A DNA stretch of 9,735 bases from Dehalococcoidia bacterium CG2_30_46_19 (GTDB lineage Bacteria; Chloroflexota; Dehalococcoidia; GIF9; AB-539-J10). Position numbers and translations under genes: made by a program. The notes under the pieces are model-generated. The model was not told the origin of the DNA. It saw only the letters and a list, made by a program, of their open reading frames with translations, and did no database searches. The stretch is taken from NCBI GenBank assembly GCA_001872925.1, contig MNYD01000160.1, positions 1-9,735 of the forward strand. The letters are read 5' to 3'. Shown in pieces: positions 1 to 6,073 of the stretch. Numbering within the stretch: the stretch's first letter is position 1; every line of letters starts with the position of its first letter.

Positions 1-675
1 TTATTTGCGTTGGATAGAGTAGAAAAGGTGGTTCAGAAAGTACGGGCAGTGGAGGTTGAAAAAGGAACAGCTAGCCGAATTTACCGGGAGGCTATCAATG
101 CTGTTGATGAAGCAACCGACAGTAAAGAAGTCAAGAAAATAACTAAAGAGTATATCCATAAATTAACCCAGGTGCCCAAAGACACCACTGCTAAGCCACT
201 CAAAGTAGGCATTGTCGGGGAGATTTATGTGGTTATCGAGCCTTTCGCTAATATGGATATAGAAGTGGAATTGGGCAAGTTAGGAATAGAGGTAGAGCGA
301 ACCATGACTCTTTCCCGATGGATTAAATATAGTCTGTTTCTTAACTACCTTGGGGTAGATGAATGGAAGGAGGTTCATAAATTGGCTGGTCCTTATGTCG
401 ACCATGATATTGGTGGTGATGGTTGGGAATCGGTAGGGGAGAAGGTGCTCTATGCTCACGAAGGGTTTGATGGTGTAATCCATTTAGCCCCTTTTACCTG
501 TATGCCAGAGATAGTAGCTGAGAATATTATGTCATCGACAAAGGAGGATATACCCGTGCTGGCTATTACTTGCGACGAACAGCAGAGTAAGCAGGGAATG
601 TTGACTCGACTTGAGGCTTTCGTAGACTTAATAGGCTTTAGAAGGCGGAGGAAGGAGCATGGGAGAAGAGTTTAA
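1..675 (+). CDS. CoA-protein-activase / 2-hydroxyacyl-CoA dehydratase-like subunit, C-terminal part (5' truncated by window edge)
   Basis: The reading frame is open from base 1 to a TAA at 673-675, giving 224 visible residues. The true start lies upstream; the in-frame TTG at 10 is probably an internal leucine. The sequence matches what I know of the C-terminal half of the HgdB/BcrC-related 'CoA protein activase' family. It has a GIVGEIYVVIEPFANMDIE stretch (about visible residues 70-88), a GGDGWESVGEKV stretch (138-149), a PFTCMPEI cysteine motif (164-171) and a closing DE-x5-G-x2-TRLEAFVDL (192-210). In the family such cysteines ligate an Fe-S cluster that receives electrons from an ATP-driven activase; two cysteines are visible here, Cys167 and Cys191. 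The partner activase lies two genes downstream in the same operon. Usual family members have H-T-G-E-A after the DE, whereas this one reads Q-Q-S-K-Q. The substrate is unknown. Family assignment is fairly sure, function is not. Confidence 0.8.
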   Translation, partial: LFALDRVEKVVQKVRAVEVEKGTASRIYREAINAVDEATDSKEVKKITKEYIHKLTQVPKDTTAKPLKVGIVGEIYVVIEPFANMDIEVELGKLGIEVERTMTLSRWIKYSLFLNYLGVDEWKEVHKLAGPYVDHDIGGDGWESVGEKVLYAHEGFDGVIHLAPFTCMPEIVAENIMSSTKEDIPVLAITCDEQQSKQGMLTRLEAFVDLIGFRRRRKEHGRRV

Positions 676-868
676 AAATCTGAACAAGCTTGTCAAAAGT
701 AAGCAGATGATAGTATTCTTTATTGTTATGAGCATCGGTTCAATTTTGTTTTACCCTATTTTAAAATTAAAGCAAAGAAAAGCGCTGGAATTGCAGGAGG
801 ACATAAAAGCCTCTAATCGGGGCAAATTTAGGAAGTTTGGTGGGACTTCTCTTGGGAAGCTAGAGTAG
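659..868 (+). CDS. Small single-span membrane protein (hypothetical)
   Basis: This 69-residue protein has an ATG start overlapping the end of the upstream gene by 17 nt. A strong Shine-Dalgarno sequence (GGAGG at 647-651, 7 nt spacing) supports it as a real gene. Residues about 17-35 are strongly hydrophobic (MIVFFIVMSIGSILFYPIL) and look like one transmembrane helix. The remainder is a short lysine-containing N-terminus and a basic C-terminal tail of about 33 residues beginning KLKQRK. It has no cysteines and no cleavable signal peptide that I can see. It stops 2 nt before the activase gene, so it sits between the two partners of an ATP-dependent electron-transfer system. A role in anchoring that system to the membrane is possible but is only inference from position. 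I do not recognise a family. Confidence 0.7.
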   Translation: MGEEFKNLNKLVKSKQMIVFFIVMSIGSILFYPILKLKQRKALELQEDIKASNRGKFRKFGGTSLGKLE

Positions 869-870
869 AT

Positions 871-1842
871 ATGAAGGCTTATCTTGGCATTGATGTTGGC
901 TCGGTCACTACGAAATTAGCTTTGCTTGATGAGGATGACCAGCTTATAGCCTCTACTTATCTGCGAACTCGGGGTAACCCGGTAGACATGGTGAAACAGG
1001 GGCTGAGGGAAATAAAGAAGCAAATGTCGCGTGAAGTCGAAATTAGTGGGGTAGCCACTACTGGAAGTGGTCGTTATCTGGCTAGTGTGCTTGTTGGTGC
1101 TGATTTGGTGAAGAATGAGATTACCACTCATGCTGTTGCTGCCATGCAACATATACCTGATGTGCAAACAATTTTTGAAATAGGTGGACAGGATAGCAAA
1201 ATTATCGTAATTCGTGATGGTGTGGTCATTGATTTTGGTATGAATTCAGTGTGTGCTGCTGGAACGGGAAGCTTCTTGGAGCATCAAGCTGAGCGTTTGA
1301 ATGTAAGGATTGAGGATTTTGGAGAGCATGCTTTAAGGAGTGAGAATCCAGCGCGTATCGCTGGGAGGTGTACTGTTTTTGCTGAATCAGATATGATTCA
1401 TAAACAGCAACTAGGATATCCTCTCGATGACATTATTTACGGTTTATGTCAATCCTTAGTGCGCAATTATCTTAATAATGTTGCTCTGGGCAAGGAAATT
1501 CAGCCCAGATTAGTATTTCAGGGTGGTGTCGCTTTCAATAAAGGGATAATCAGGGCATTTAATGAGGCTTTCGACTCTGGAGTTTACGTCCCACCCCACA
1601 ATGAACTTATGGGTGCTATAGGGGCTGCCATTCTGGTGCATGAGGAAATGCAGATTAAGCAGAATCATCATAAGAGTAATTTTAAGGGATTTGGCGTCAG
1701 CGATGTAGAATTCAAGACTTCTTCTTTCATATGCAAAGCTTGCCCGAATTTATGTGAAATCTCTCAAATTTCTGCTGATAGTAAAGTTTTAGCCAGGTGG
1801 GGAGGGCGTTGTGATATGTGGGAGAGGGTCCCAGAGAGCTAG
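871..1842 (+). CDS. Acyl-CoA dehydratase/benzoyl-CoA reductase-type ATPase activase (HgdC/BcrA/BadF family) with cysteine-rich C-terminal tail
   Basis: This 323-residue protein of the ASKHA ATPase fold couples ATP hydrolysis to low-potential electron transfer from a [4Fe-4S] cluster to a partner dehydratase or reductase. Visible motifs are phosphate-1 LGIDVGSVTTKLALLD (5-20), ATTGSGR (62-68), phosphate-2 EIGGQDSKII (103-112), NSVCAAGTGSFL (125-136), GRCTVFAESDM (166-175) and adenosine motif LVFQGGVAFNKG (214-225). Cys128 and Cys167 align with the cysteines that hold the dimer-bridging Fe-S cluster in Acidaminococcus HgdC. Classical HgdC is about 260 residues; this one adds about 60, carrying Cys288, Cys291, Cys295 and Cys314 (C-x2-C-x3-C then GGRC), a possible second metal site. 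A similar motif occurs inside large fused activase proteins. It starts at ATG 871 with GGGAAG at 854-859, 2 nt after the membrane-protein gene. Its substrate partner is presumably the product of the gene at 1-675. Family assignment is sure; pathway is unknown. Confidence 0.92.
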   Translation: MKAYLGIDVGSVTTKLALLDEDDQLIASTYLRTRGNPVDMVKQGLREIKKQMSREVEISGVATTGSGRYLASVLVGADLVKNEITTHAVAAMQHIPDVQTIFEIGGQDSKIIVIRDGVVIDFGMNSVCAAGTGSFLEHQAERLNVRIEDFGEHALRSENPARIAGRCTVFAESDMIHKQQLGYPLDDIIYGLCQSLVRNYLNNVALGKEIQPRLVFQGGVAFNKGIIRAFNEAFDSGVYVPPHNELMGAIGAAILVHEEMQIKQNHHKSNFKGFGVSDVEFKTSSFICKACPNLCEISQISADSKVLARWGGRCDMWERVPES

Positions 1843-1854
1843 TCTCCTTTGTGT

Positions 1855-2775
1855 ATGGCTAGAAAATATCAATTGATCATCGTTGGTGGTGGTCCTGCAG
1901 GGCTTACTGCGGGACTTTATAGTGCTAGAGGGGGATTCAAGGTATTGCTTATCGAAAAGGAGGTAATTGGTGGGCAAATTGCCAATGCTGACCGCGTAGA
2001 CAACTATCCCGGCTTTCCGGAAGGTATTTCTGGATTTGAGTTGGCGCGGCTTATCCATCAACAAGCTACGAATCATGGATTGGAAACTATGTCTGGTGAA
2101 GTTACTGGATTAACATCCCGTTATGGTAGCAACATAGTCAATACCACTGAGGGTGATTTTATAGCTCAAGCGGTGATCATCGCTGGAGGGTCGCAATTTC
2201 GTAAATTAGAAGTGCCTGGTGAAGGTGAATTCTTAGGTAAAGGAGTTTCTTATTGTGCTACTTGTGATGGTCCTTTATTTCGAGACAAAGCAGTGGCGGT
2301 AGTTGGAGGTGGGGATACTGCTGTTACTGATGCTCTTTCTCTGAGCAAGTTTGTTTCTTCGGTTAAGGTTATCCATCGCCGTAATCAGTTGCGAGCGAGC
2401 AAGGTATTACAAAGAAAAGCGCAAACTGAGCCCAAAATAGAATTTATATGGGACAGTGTGGTGACTGAAGTGAAAGGAAAGGAAAAACTCACAGATTTAG
2501 TGCTTAAAAATACCAAAAATGGTATAATATCATTGTTAGCTGTAGATGGTGTCTTTGTCGCCATCGGGTTAGTTCCTAATACTGAATATCTGCGGGGAGT
2601 TTTGCCTCTCGATGAGGGGGGATACATAATTACTACCGAACTGATGGAGACAACAGTGCCTGGTATATTTGCGGCAGGTGATATTCGTCATAACTCGGTG
2701 AAGCAGGCAATAGTTGCTGCTGGAAATGGTGCTGTTGCTGCGTTATCAGCGGAGTGGTTCATCGATTCGCTATGA
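1855..2775 (+). CDS. trxB: Thioredoxin reductase (NADPH, FAD-dependent)
   Basis: This cytosolic flavoenzyme reduces thioredoxin with NADPH. Numbering from ATG 1855 gives 306 residues, close to the usual 310-320. Visible are the N-terminal FAD dinucleotide motif GGGPAG (11-16), the redox-active CATC with cysteines 134 and 137 followed by DG, the NADPH-binding GGGDTA (151-156), the HRR signature that favours NADPH (174-176), and the C-terminal FAD motif GIFAAGDIR (270-278). The order FAD, NADPH domain with CxxC, FAD is that of the low-molecular-weight bacterial enzyme. An in-frame TTG at 1849 would add two residues and sits nearer to the purine-rich AGAGAG at 1833-1838, so the exact start is open. 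The stop overlaps the rplI start in an ATGA. Its place directly after the activase genes fits a redox-maintenance theme, though no thioredoxin gene is in the window. Confidence 0.95.
   Translation: MARKYQLIIVGGGPAGLTAGLYSARGGFKVLLIEKEVIGGQIANADRVDNYPGFPEGISGFELARLIHQQATNHGLETMSGEVTGLTSRYGSNIVNTTEGDFIAQAVIIAGGSQFRKLEVPGEGEFLGKGVSYCATCDGPLFRDKAVAVVGGGDTAVTDALSLSKFVSSVKVIHRRNQLRASKVLQRKAQTEPKIEFIWDSVVTEVKGKEKLTDLVLKNTKNGIISLLAVDGVFVAIGLVPNTEYLRGVLPLDEGGYIITTELMETTVPGIFAAGDIRHNSVKQAIVAAGNGAVAALSAEWFIDSL
2520..2528 (+). promoter_or_regulatory. Possible internal promoter (extended -10) inside trxB
   Basis: TGGTATAAT is a perfect extended -10 element (TGn then TATAAT at 2523-2528), about 245 nt upstream of rplI. 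An inverted repeat TACCA-aaaa-TGGTA (2511-2524) overlaps it. No good -35 is seen at 16-18 nt. It could drive rplI-dnaB separately from the redox genes, but AT-rich coding sequence produces such matches by chance. Confidence 0.3.
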
Positions 2776-3224
2776 AAGTTATTTTTTTAACGGACGTTCC
2801 TTCGAAGGGGAAGGCAGGGGAGATAAAGGCGGTAAGTGATGGGTATGCACGAAACTTCCTTTTCCCAAAGGGGTTGGCCCAAGTAGCAACACCTGAGGTG
2901 GTGAAACAGGCTGAGATCAGTCTGCGGAAGAAAGTGACTGAAGAAAGCTTGGACAAGGAAAAGATGGTCAAGTTGGCTGAGCAAATTGAAGGAATTCAAA
3001 TTTGCCTCAAGGCCCATGTAGGCGCTGAAGACCGTCTCTTCGGTTCTATCACTGAAGCTAATATTGCTGAAGAACTGAGCAAAATTGTAGATGCTCCTAT
3101 TGATAAGAGGCAAGTAGTTTTGGATAATCCATTACGCCAGATAGGTGAATATGAGGTTACTATCAAATTTGCTGGGGACTTGGAGTCACGAATCAAGGTA
3201 ATTGTCGAGCCGGGAAAAGCTTAA
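2772..3224 (+). CDS. rplI: 50S ribosomal protein bL9
   Basis: This 150-residue protein has the normal length for bL9, which binds 23S rRNA domain V near the base of the L1 stalk. The N-terminal domain reads MKVIFLTDV, then the family signature from GKAGEIKAVSDGYARNFLFP to the following KG (about 14-35). A charged linker helix with EESLDKEKMVKLAEQ (about 59-73) leads to the C-terminal domain with AHVGAEDRLFGSIT (82-95) and PLRQIGEYEV (120-129). I chose ATG 2772 because bL9 begins MKVI; the in-frame GTG at 2754 would add six unusual residues. ATG 2772 overlaps the trxB stop as ATGA, which suggests translational coupling; the only SD-like stretch, GGAG at 2751-2754, is rather far away. The rplI-dnaB adjacency is common in bacteria. 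The usual rpsF-ssb-rpsR neighbours are absent and trxB takes their place. Confidence 0.97.
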   Translation: MKVIFLTDVPSKGKAGEIKAVSDGYARNFLFPKGLAQVATPEVVKQAEISLRKKVTEESLDKEKMVKLAEQIEGIQICLKAHVGAEDRLFGSITEANIAEELSKIVDAPIDKRQVVLDNPLRQIGEYEVTIKFAGDLESRIKVIVEPGKA

Positions 3225-3225
3225 A

Positions 3226-4611
3226 ATGATAGCAGAAAAATTACCCCCTCATGATATTGAGGCAGAAGAAGCTGTAATTGGTTCCTTAATTGTTGACCCT
3301 GATGCTATATTTAAGATAGTGACGTTCCTTGCTCCCGAAGACTTTTTTGACGAAACCCACAAGGTAATTTATCAAGCTTGTTTATCCCTTCACCAACGCA
3401 ACGAAGTTATAAACCAGATTACAGTAGCGCATGAGTTAATGCGACAAAACAGGTTGGAACAAATTGGTGGAGCTGCTTATTTGAGCCATTTAATATCCAT
3501 TACACCTACACCGCTCTATGTTGAGCATTATGCTCGGATAATATCCAATGCAGCGGCAATGAGACGATTAATTGCTGCTGCGGGACAGATTGCTGCTATT
3601 GGATATGAAGCTGGGGCTGACGTTGAGTCCACTCTAAACAAAGCTATAGACATTCTCTTTCAAGTGGGAAATAAAGGGGCTCCAACAAATTTGGTCCTGG
3701 TTCGCGATGTCCTGAGCAAGTATTTTGAGGAAGTGGGGCAACCTTCATTAGAGGAAAAGCAAATACCTCATATTTTAACTGGCTTTATTGGGTTGGATAA
3801 CTTATTAGGTGGGTTACAAAAGTCAGATTTAATCATTTTAGCGGCAAGACCAGCGGTGGGGAAAACGAGTTTAGTCCTGAATGTCGCTAGGAATGCTGCT
3901 ATTGAGCAGAAAGCCTGTGTTGCCCTTTTTAGTCTAGAGATGTCTCAGGATACAATTGTTCAGCGTCTGTTATCCTCCGAAGCGAAGGTGGATTCCAAGG
4001 ATGTTCGTTTGGGACATTTTACTGAAAGGGAGGAAAGACGGATTATGGATGCCAGTGGAGTTTTATCAGAGGCGCCAATTTATATTGATGATGCCCCTCA
4101 GCAGCGTGTTATGGATATAGGAAGTAAGGCGAAACGTCTTCATCGTGAGCGTGGCATTGACCTGATTGTCATTGATTATCTGCAATTGATACAAGGCGAT
4201 GGCAAGAATGTGCCCCGAGTTCAGGAAATGAGCAATATAACTCGTTCATTAAAGGGGTTGGCCAGGGAATTGAATGTGCCGGTGCTTGCAGTATCTCAGC
4301 TTAGCCGTGCTGTGGAATGGCGTGCCTCTCACAGACCTCAGCTCTCCGACCTGCGGGAGAGCGGTAGTATTGAGCAAGATGCTGATGTTGTATTTTTTAT
4401 CCATAGAGAATCTATGTATTGTGAGGAAGAGGAATGGAATAGGACACACGATGTAGAGAAGGAGCCCTATCCTAGAGGTGAGGCTGATATTATTGTTGAA
4501 AAGCATCGAAATGGTCCTCTGGGTATAGTTAAATTGCGTTTTCTTCCGTGGTTCACTCGATTTGATAATGTAGAAGTAGTGCCAGCCCCTGGTTCTGAGG
4601 AGTTAATATAA
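3226..4611 (+). CDS. dnaB: Replicative DNA helicase DnaB
   Basis: The 461-residue hexameric 5'-3' helicase unwinds DNA at the replication fork. The N-terminal domain starts LPPHDIEAEEAVIGSLI (about 5-21), and a linker leads to the RecA-like domain. Motifs, numbered from ATG 3226, are Walker A ARPAVGKT (207-214), LFSLEMS with the catalytic Glu238, Walker B LIVIDYLQLI (313-322), QLSRAVEWR followed by LSDLRESGSIEQDAD (358-386), and EKHRNGPLG with the likely arginine finger Arg428. There is no intein. An in-frame TTG at 3202 would add eight residues inside rplI; ATG 3226, 1 nt after the rplI stop, fits the family N-terminus better. A somewhat long acidic insert (CEEEEWNRTHDVEKEPYPRG) sits before the last motif. 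It is followed 1 nt later by a DnaD-domain gene and then a loader ATPase, so helicase and loading factors are co-transcribed. Confidence 0.97.
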   Translation: MIAEKLPPHDIEAEEAVIGSLIVDPDAIFKIVTFLAPEDFFDETHKVIYQACLSLHQRNEVINQITVAHELMRQNRLEQIGGAAYLSHLISITPTPLYVEHYARIISNAAAMRRLIAAAGQIAAIGYEAGADVESTLNKAIDILFQVGNKGAPTNLVLVRDVLSKYFEEVGQPSLEEKQIPHILTGFIGLDNLLGGLQKSDLIILAARPAVGKTSLVLNVARNAAIEQKACVALFSLEMSQDTIVQRLLSSEAKVDSKDVRLGHFTEREERRIMDASGVLSEAPIYIDDAPQQRVMDIGSKAKRLHRERGIDLIVIDYLQLIQGDGKNVPRVQEMSNITRSLKGLARELNVPVLAVSQLSRAVEWRASHRPQLSDLRESGSIEQDADVVFFIHRESMYCEEEEWNRTHDVEKEPYPRGEADIIVEKHRNGPLGIVKLRFLPWFTRFDNVEVVPAPGSEELI

Positions 4612-4612
4612 C

Positions 4613-5263
4613 ATGACAAATAAAAACTTGCCTGCTTCTCTGAGAGGTGAGGAATTTGTCCTTTTACCCGAATCATTTTTTACTCAAGCAATACCTGAAA
4701 TAGAGGATATAGCCGAGCTCAAGGTGGTTCTTTGCTTTTTCTATTTACTCCATCATAAGCAGGGGTATCATGAGTTTATCACCCATGGGGAATTGCTATC
4801 TTATTGTGTTCCTGTTATCGGGGAACAGGGGTTCCACAGCGGTTTAAGAGCGGCTATAAAGGGGGAGGTTATTTTATCACTTAGTAAGGATATTAACGGA
4901 AGGCAGGAAGATGTTTACTTTGCTAACAAGGAGGCTCTAGATAGGGCGAGCCGCGGGATAACTCCTAAACAGGCAGCACAACCACTCAATATCTTTGCTC
5001 TTTATGAGCAGAATATAGGTTTGATAACCCCACTAGTTGCTGAGGAGCTTAAAGAAGCGGCGAAAGTTTATCCAGCACAGTGGATAGAGGAAGCTTTTAA
5101 AGAAGCGGTTAACATGAATAAGCGTAGTTGGAAATACATCTCTCGTATCCTTGAGAGGTGGGCTAGCGAGGGTAAAGATAGTGGAGAGTATAGACAAGGT
5201 ATTAAAAAGAGCGGTGCCAATAAATACATTAAGGGCAGATACGGGCATCTCGTCAAAAGATAA
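4613..5263 (+). CDS. DnaD-domain protein, probable primosome/helicase-loading factor
   Basis: This 216-residue protein has an N-terminal region (about 13-110) resembling the winged-helix part of DnaD proteins (FVLLPESFF then AELKVVLCFFYLL). The C-terminal DnaD/DnaB_2-type domain (about 126-187) shows NIFALYEQNIGLITP, then W157...A...AVNMNKRSWKYISRILERW. In Bacillus, DnaD is a DNA-remodelling protein of the PriA-DnaD-DnaB-DnaI cascade that brings the replicative helicase to DNA. Here the gene lies 1 nt after dnaB and overlaps the DnaC-like loader gene, which strongly supports a role in helicase loading. It starts at ATG 4613 with a good SD, GAGGAG at 4597-4602. The tail after residue 188 is basic (KK, KGR, KR) and may bind DNA. 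Phages also carry such genes, but no phage gene accompanies it here. Confidence 0.85.
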   Translation: MTNKNLPASLRGEEFVLLPESFFTQAIPEIEDIAELKVVLCFFYLLHHKQGYHEFITHGELLSYCVPVIGEQGFHSGLRAAIKGEVILSLSKDINGRQEDVYFANKEALDRASRGITPKQAAQPLNIFALYEQNIGLITPLVAEELKEAAKVYPAQWIEEAFKEAVNMNKRSWKYISRILERWASEGKDSGEYRQGIKKSGANKYIKGRYGHLVKR

Positions 5264-6017
5264 CCAGGATAGTAAGGAAGTTTGTCCTATTTGCAAAGGG
5301 GCTGGGCTTGTTCATCCTCTTCTAGCCTCGGGGCAACCTGATTTCAGCAATGTAGTTCCCTGTCAGTGTAAGAAGGAGGAGCTAGAGGAGAAGAAACTAC
5401 AGTATCTCCAAAAATATAGTAATCTTGGCTCGTTATTGCAGATGATGACCTTCGATAATTTTGACTATAAGCGGATGAACCTCTCTCTGGAGCAACGTCA
5501 AAATCTGCGAAAAGCCTTTGATGTAGCAAAAGACTTTGCACATTCTCCAGAGGGTTGGTTGGTATTTCAAGGTGTCAATGGCTGTGGCAAAACTCATTTA
5601 GCAGCAGCTATTGCTAATCATCGATTAGAACAAGGCAAGCCAGTCTTATTCATAGTGGTTCCTGACCTCCTTGACCATCTGCGCTCTACCTTTAACCCGG
5701 AGAGTAAAATATCATATGACGAGTTTTTTGAAATGGTAAAGCAGTCTCCTTTGCTAATACTCGATGACTTTGGCGAGCAATCTGCTACTCCTTGGGCTCA
5801 GGAAAAGCTATATCAATTAATTAATCACCGTTACAATGCCAGATCACCGATGGTGGTTACCACTTGTCTTTCCCTGGATGAGATTGAGACCAGAATCAGC
5901 TCACGAATGGTAGATCCAAAATTAAGTTTGGTGTTCAATATCATTGCTCCTGATTATCGTGGTGACATAAAACCTATTCAGCCCGCCGAACGCTCATCAC
6001 GAAAACGCTATTCCTAA
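5181..6017 (+). CDS. DnaC/DnaI-like helicase-loader AAA+ ATPase with N-terminal zinc-binding motif
   Basis: This 278-residue protein (numbered from GTG 5181) is probably the loader that opens or delivers the DnaB ring. A putative zinc site comprises CPIC (Cys35, Cys38) and CQC (Cys61, Cys63), as in many DnaC-like proteins and DnaI. The AAA+ core has Walker A GVNGCGKT (131-138), Walker B LLILDDFGEQ (191-200) and a sensor/arginine-finger stretch ETRISSRMVD (236-245). The usual asparagine of the TTN sensor I motif is cysteine here (VVTTC, Cys229). Start choice: GTG 5181 is preceded by GAGGG (5167-5171) and gives VESIDKVLK. An upstream TTG at 5151 is open in frame but lacks a good SD. The gene overlaps the DnaD-domain gene by 83 nt in another frame, suggesting coupled translation. 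Assignment to the DnaC family is firm; partnership with the adjacent dnaB is inference. Confidence 0.88.
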   Translation: MESIDKVLKRAVPINTLRADTGISSKDNQDSKEVCPICKGAGLVHPLLASGQPDFSNVVPCQCKKEELEEKKLQYLQKYSNLGSLLQMMTFDNFDYKRMNLSLEQRQNLRKAFDVAKDFAHSPEGWLVFQGVNGCGKTHLAAAIANHRLEQGKPVLFIVVPDLLDHLRSTFNPESKISYDEFFEMVKQSPLLILDDFGEQSATPWAQEKLYQLINHRYNARSPMVVTTCLSLDEIETRISSRMVDPKLSLVFNIIAPDYRGDIKPIQPAERSSRKRYS

Positions 6018-6025
6018 AAAACATT

Positions 6026-6037
6026 TTATTGCAATAA
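6026..6037. repeat. Perfect 12-bp palindrome over the -35 element (possible operator)
   Basis: TTATTGCAATAA is its own reverse complement and covers the candidate -35 box. Its symmetry and placement suit a dimeric repressor site, but I recognise no specific regulator for it. It is too short and AT-rich to be a convincing terminator for the upstream operon. Confidence 0.35.
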
Positions 6038-6057
6038 GCGCATATCGTTGTTAAAAT
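6029..6057 (+). promoter_or_regulatory. Candidate sigma70-type promoter for the HNH gene
   Basis: TTGCAA (6029-6034) and TAAAAT (6052-6057) are separated by exactly 17 nt, matching the -35 consensus in 4 of 6 and the -10 in 5 of 6 positions. Transcription would start near 6064, leaving only about 7 nt of leader before ATG 6071. This would explain the missing Shine-Dalgarno sequence. It is predicted from sequence only. Confidence 0.5.
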
Positions 6058-6073
6058 AAGCCAACGTTATATG
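6041..6073 (+). promoter_or_regulatory. Inverted repeat that could mask the HNH start codon in read-through RNA
   Basis: CATATCGTTG (6041-6050) pairs with CAACG-tt-ATATG (6062-6073) across an 11-nt loop: ten pairs with a 2-nt bulge, the right arm ending in the ATG start codon. The left arm lies upstream of the predicted transcription start, so only RNA reading through from the dnaC-like gene could form this hairpin. The regulatory meaning is inference. Confidence 0.35.

Noticed and set aside
280..483. Open frame on the minus strand inside the dehydratase-like gene
   Set aside because: It lies wholly within a well-supported gene on the other strand, and its translation shows no motif or good ribosome-binding site. 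The same applies to minus-strand frames at 916-1167, 1789-2076, 2385-2627, 2759-3196, 4249-4676, 5033-5541 and 6283-6510, to the plus-strand frame at 4274-4456 inside dnaB, and to plus-strand frames at 6826-7041 and 7230-7427 over ricT and the holB end.
3202..3225. TTG start for dnaB inside rplI, and GTG 2754 as rplI start
   Set aside because: Family N-termini (MKVIFLTDV for bL9; M-x-x-x-K-LPPHDIEAE for DnaB) point to the ATG codons at 2772 and 3226.
5051..5108. Direct repeat AAAGAAGCGG at 5051-5060 and 5099-5108
   Set aside because: Both copies lie in the helical DnaD domain and code for similar K/E-A-A type helix sequence. Only two short copies occur, so it is coding coincidence rather than an iteron.
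3226..6017. Replication genes taken as prophage remnants
   Set aside because: DnaD and DnaC-like proteins also occur in phages, but here they are co-linear with rplI and dnaB, with no integrase, structural genes or att-like repeats. A chromosomal housekeeping origin fits better.
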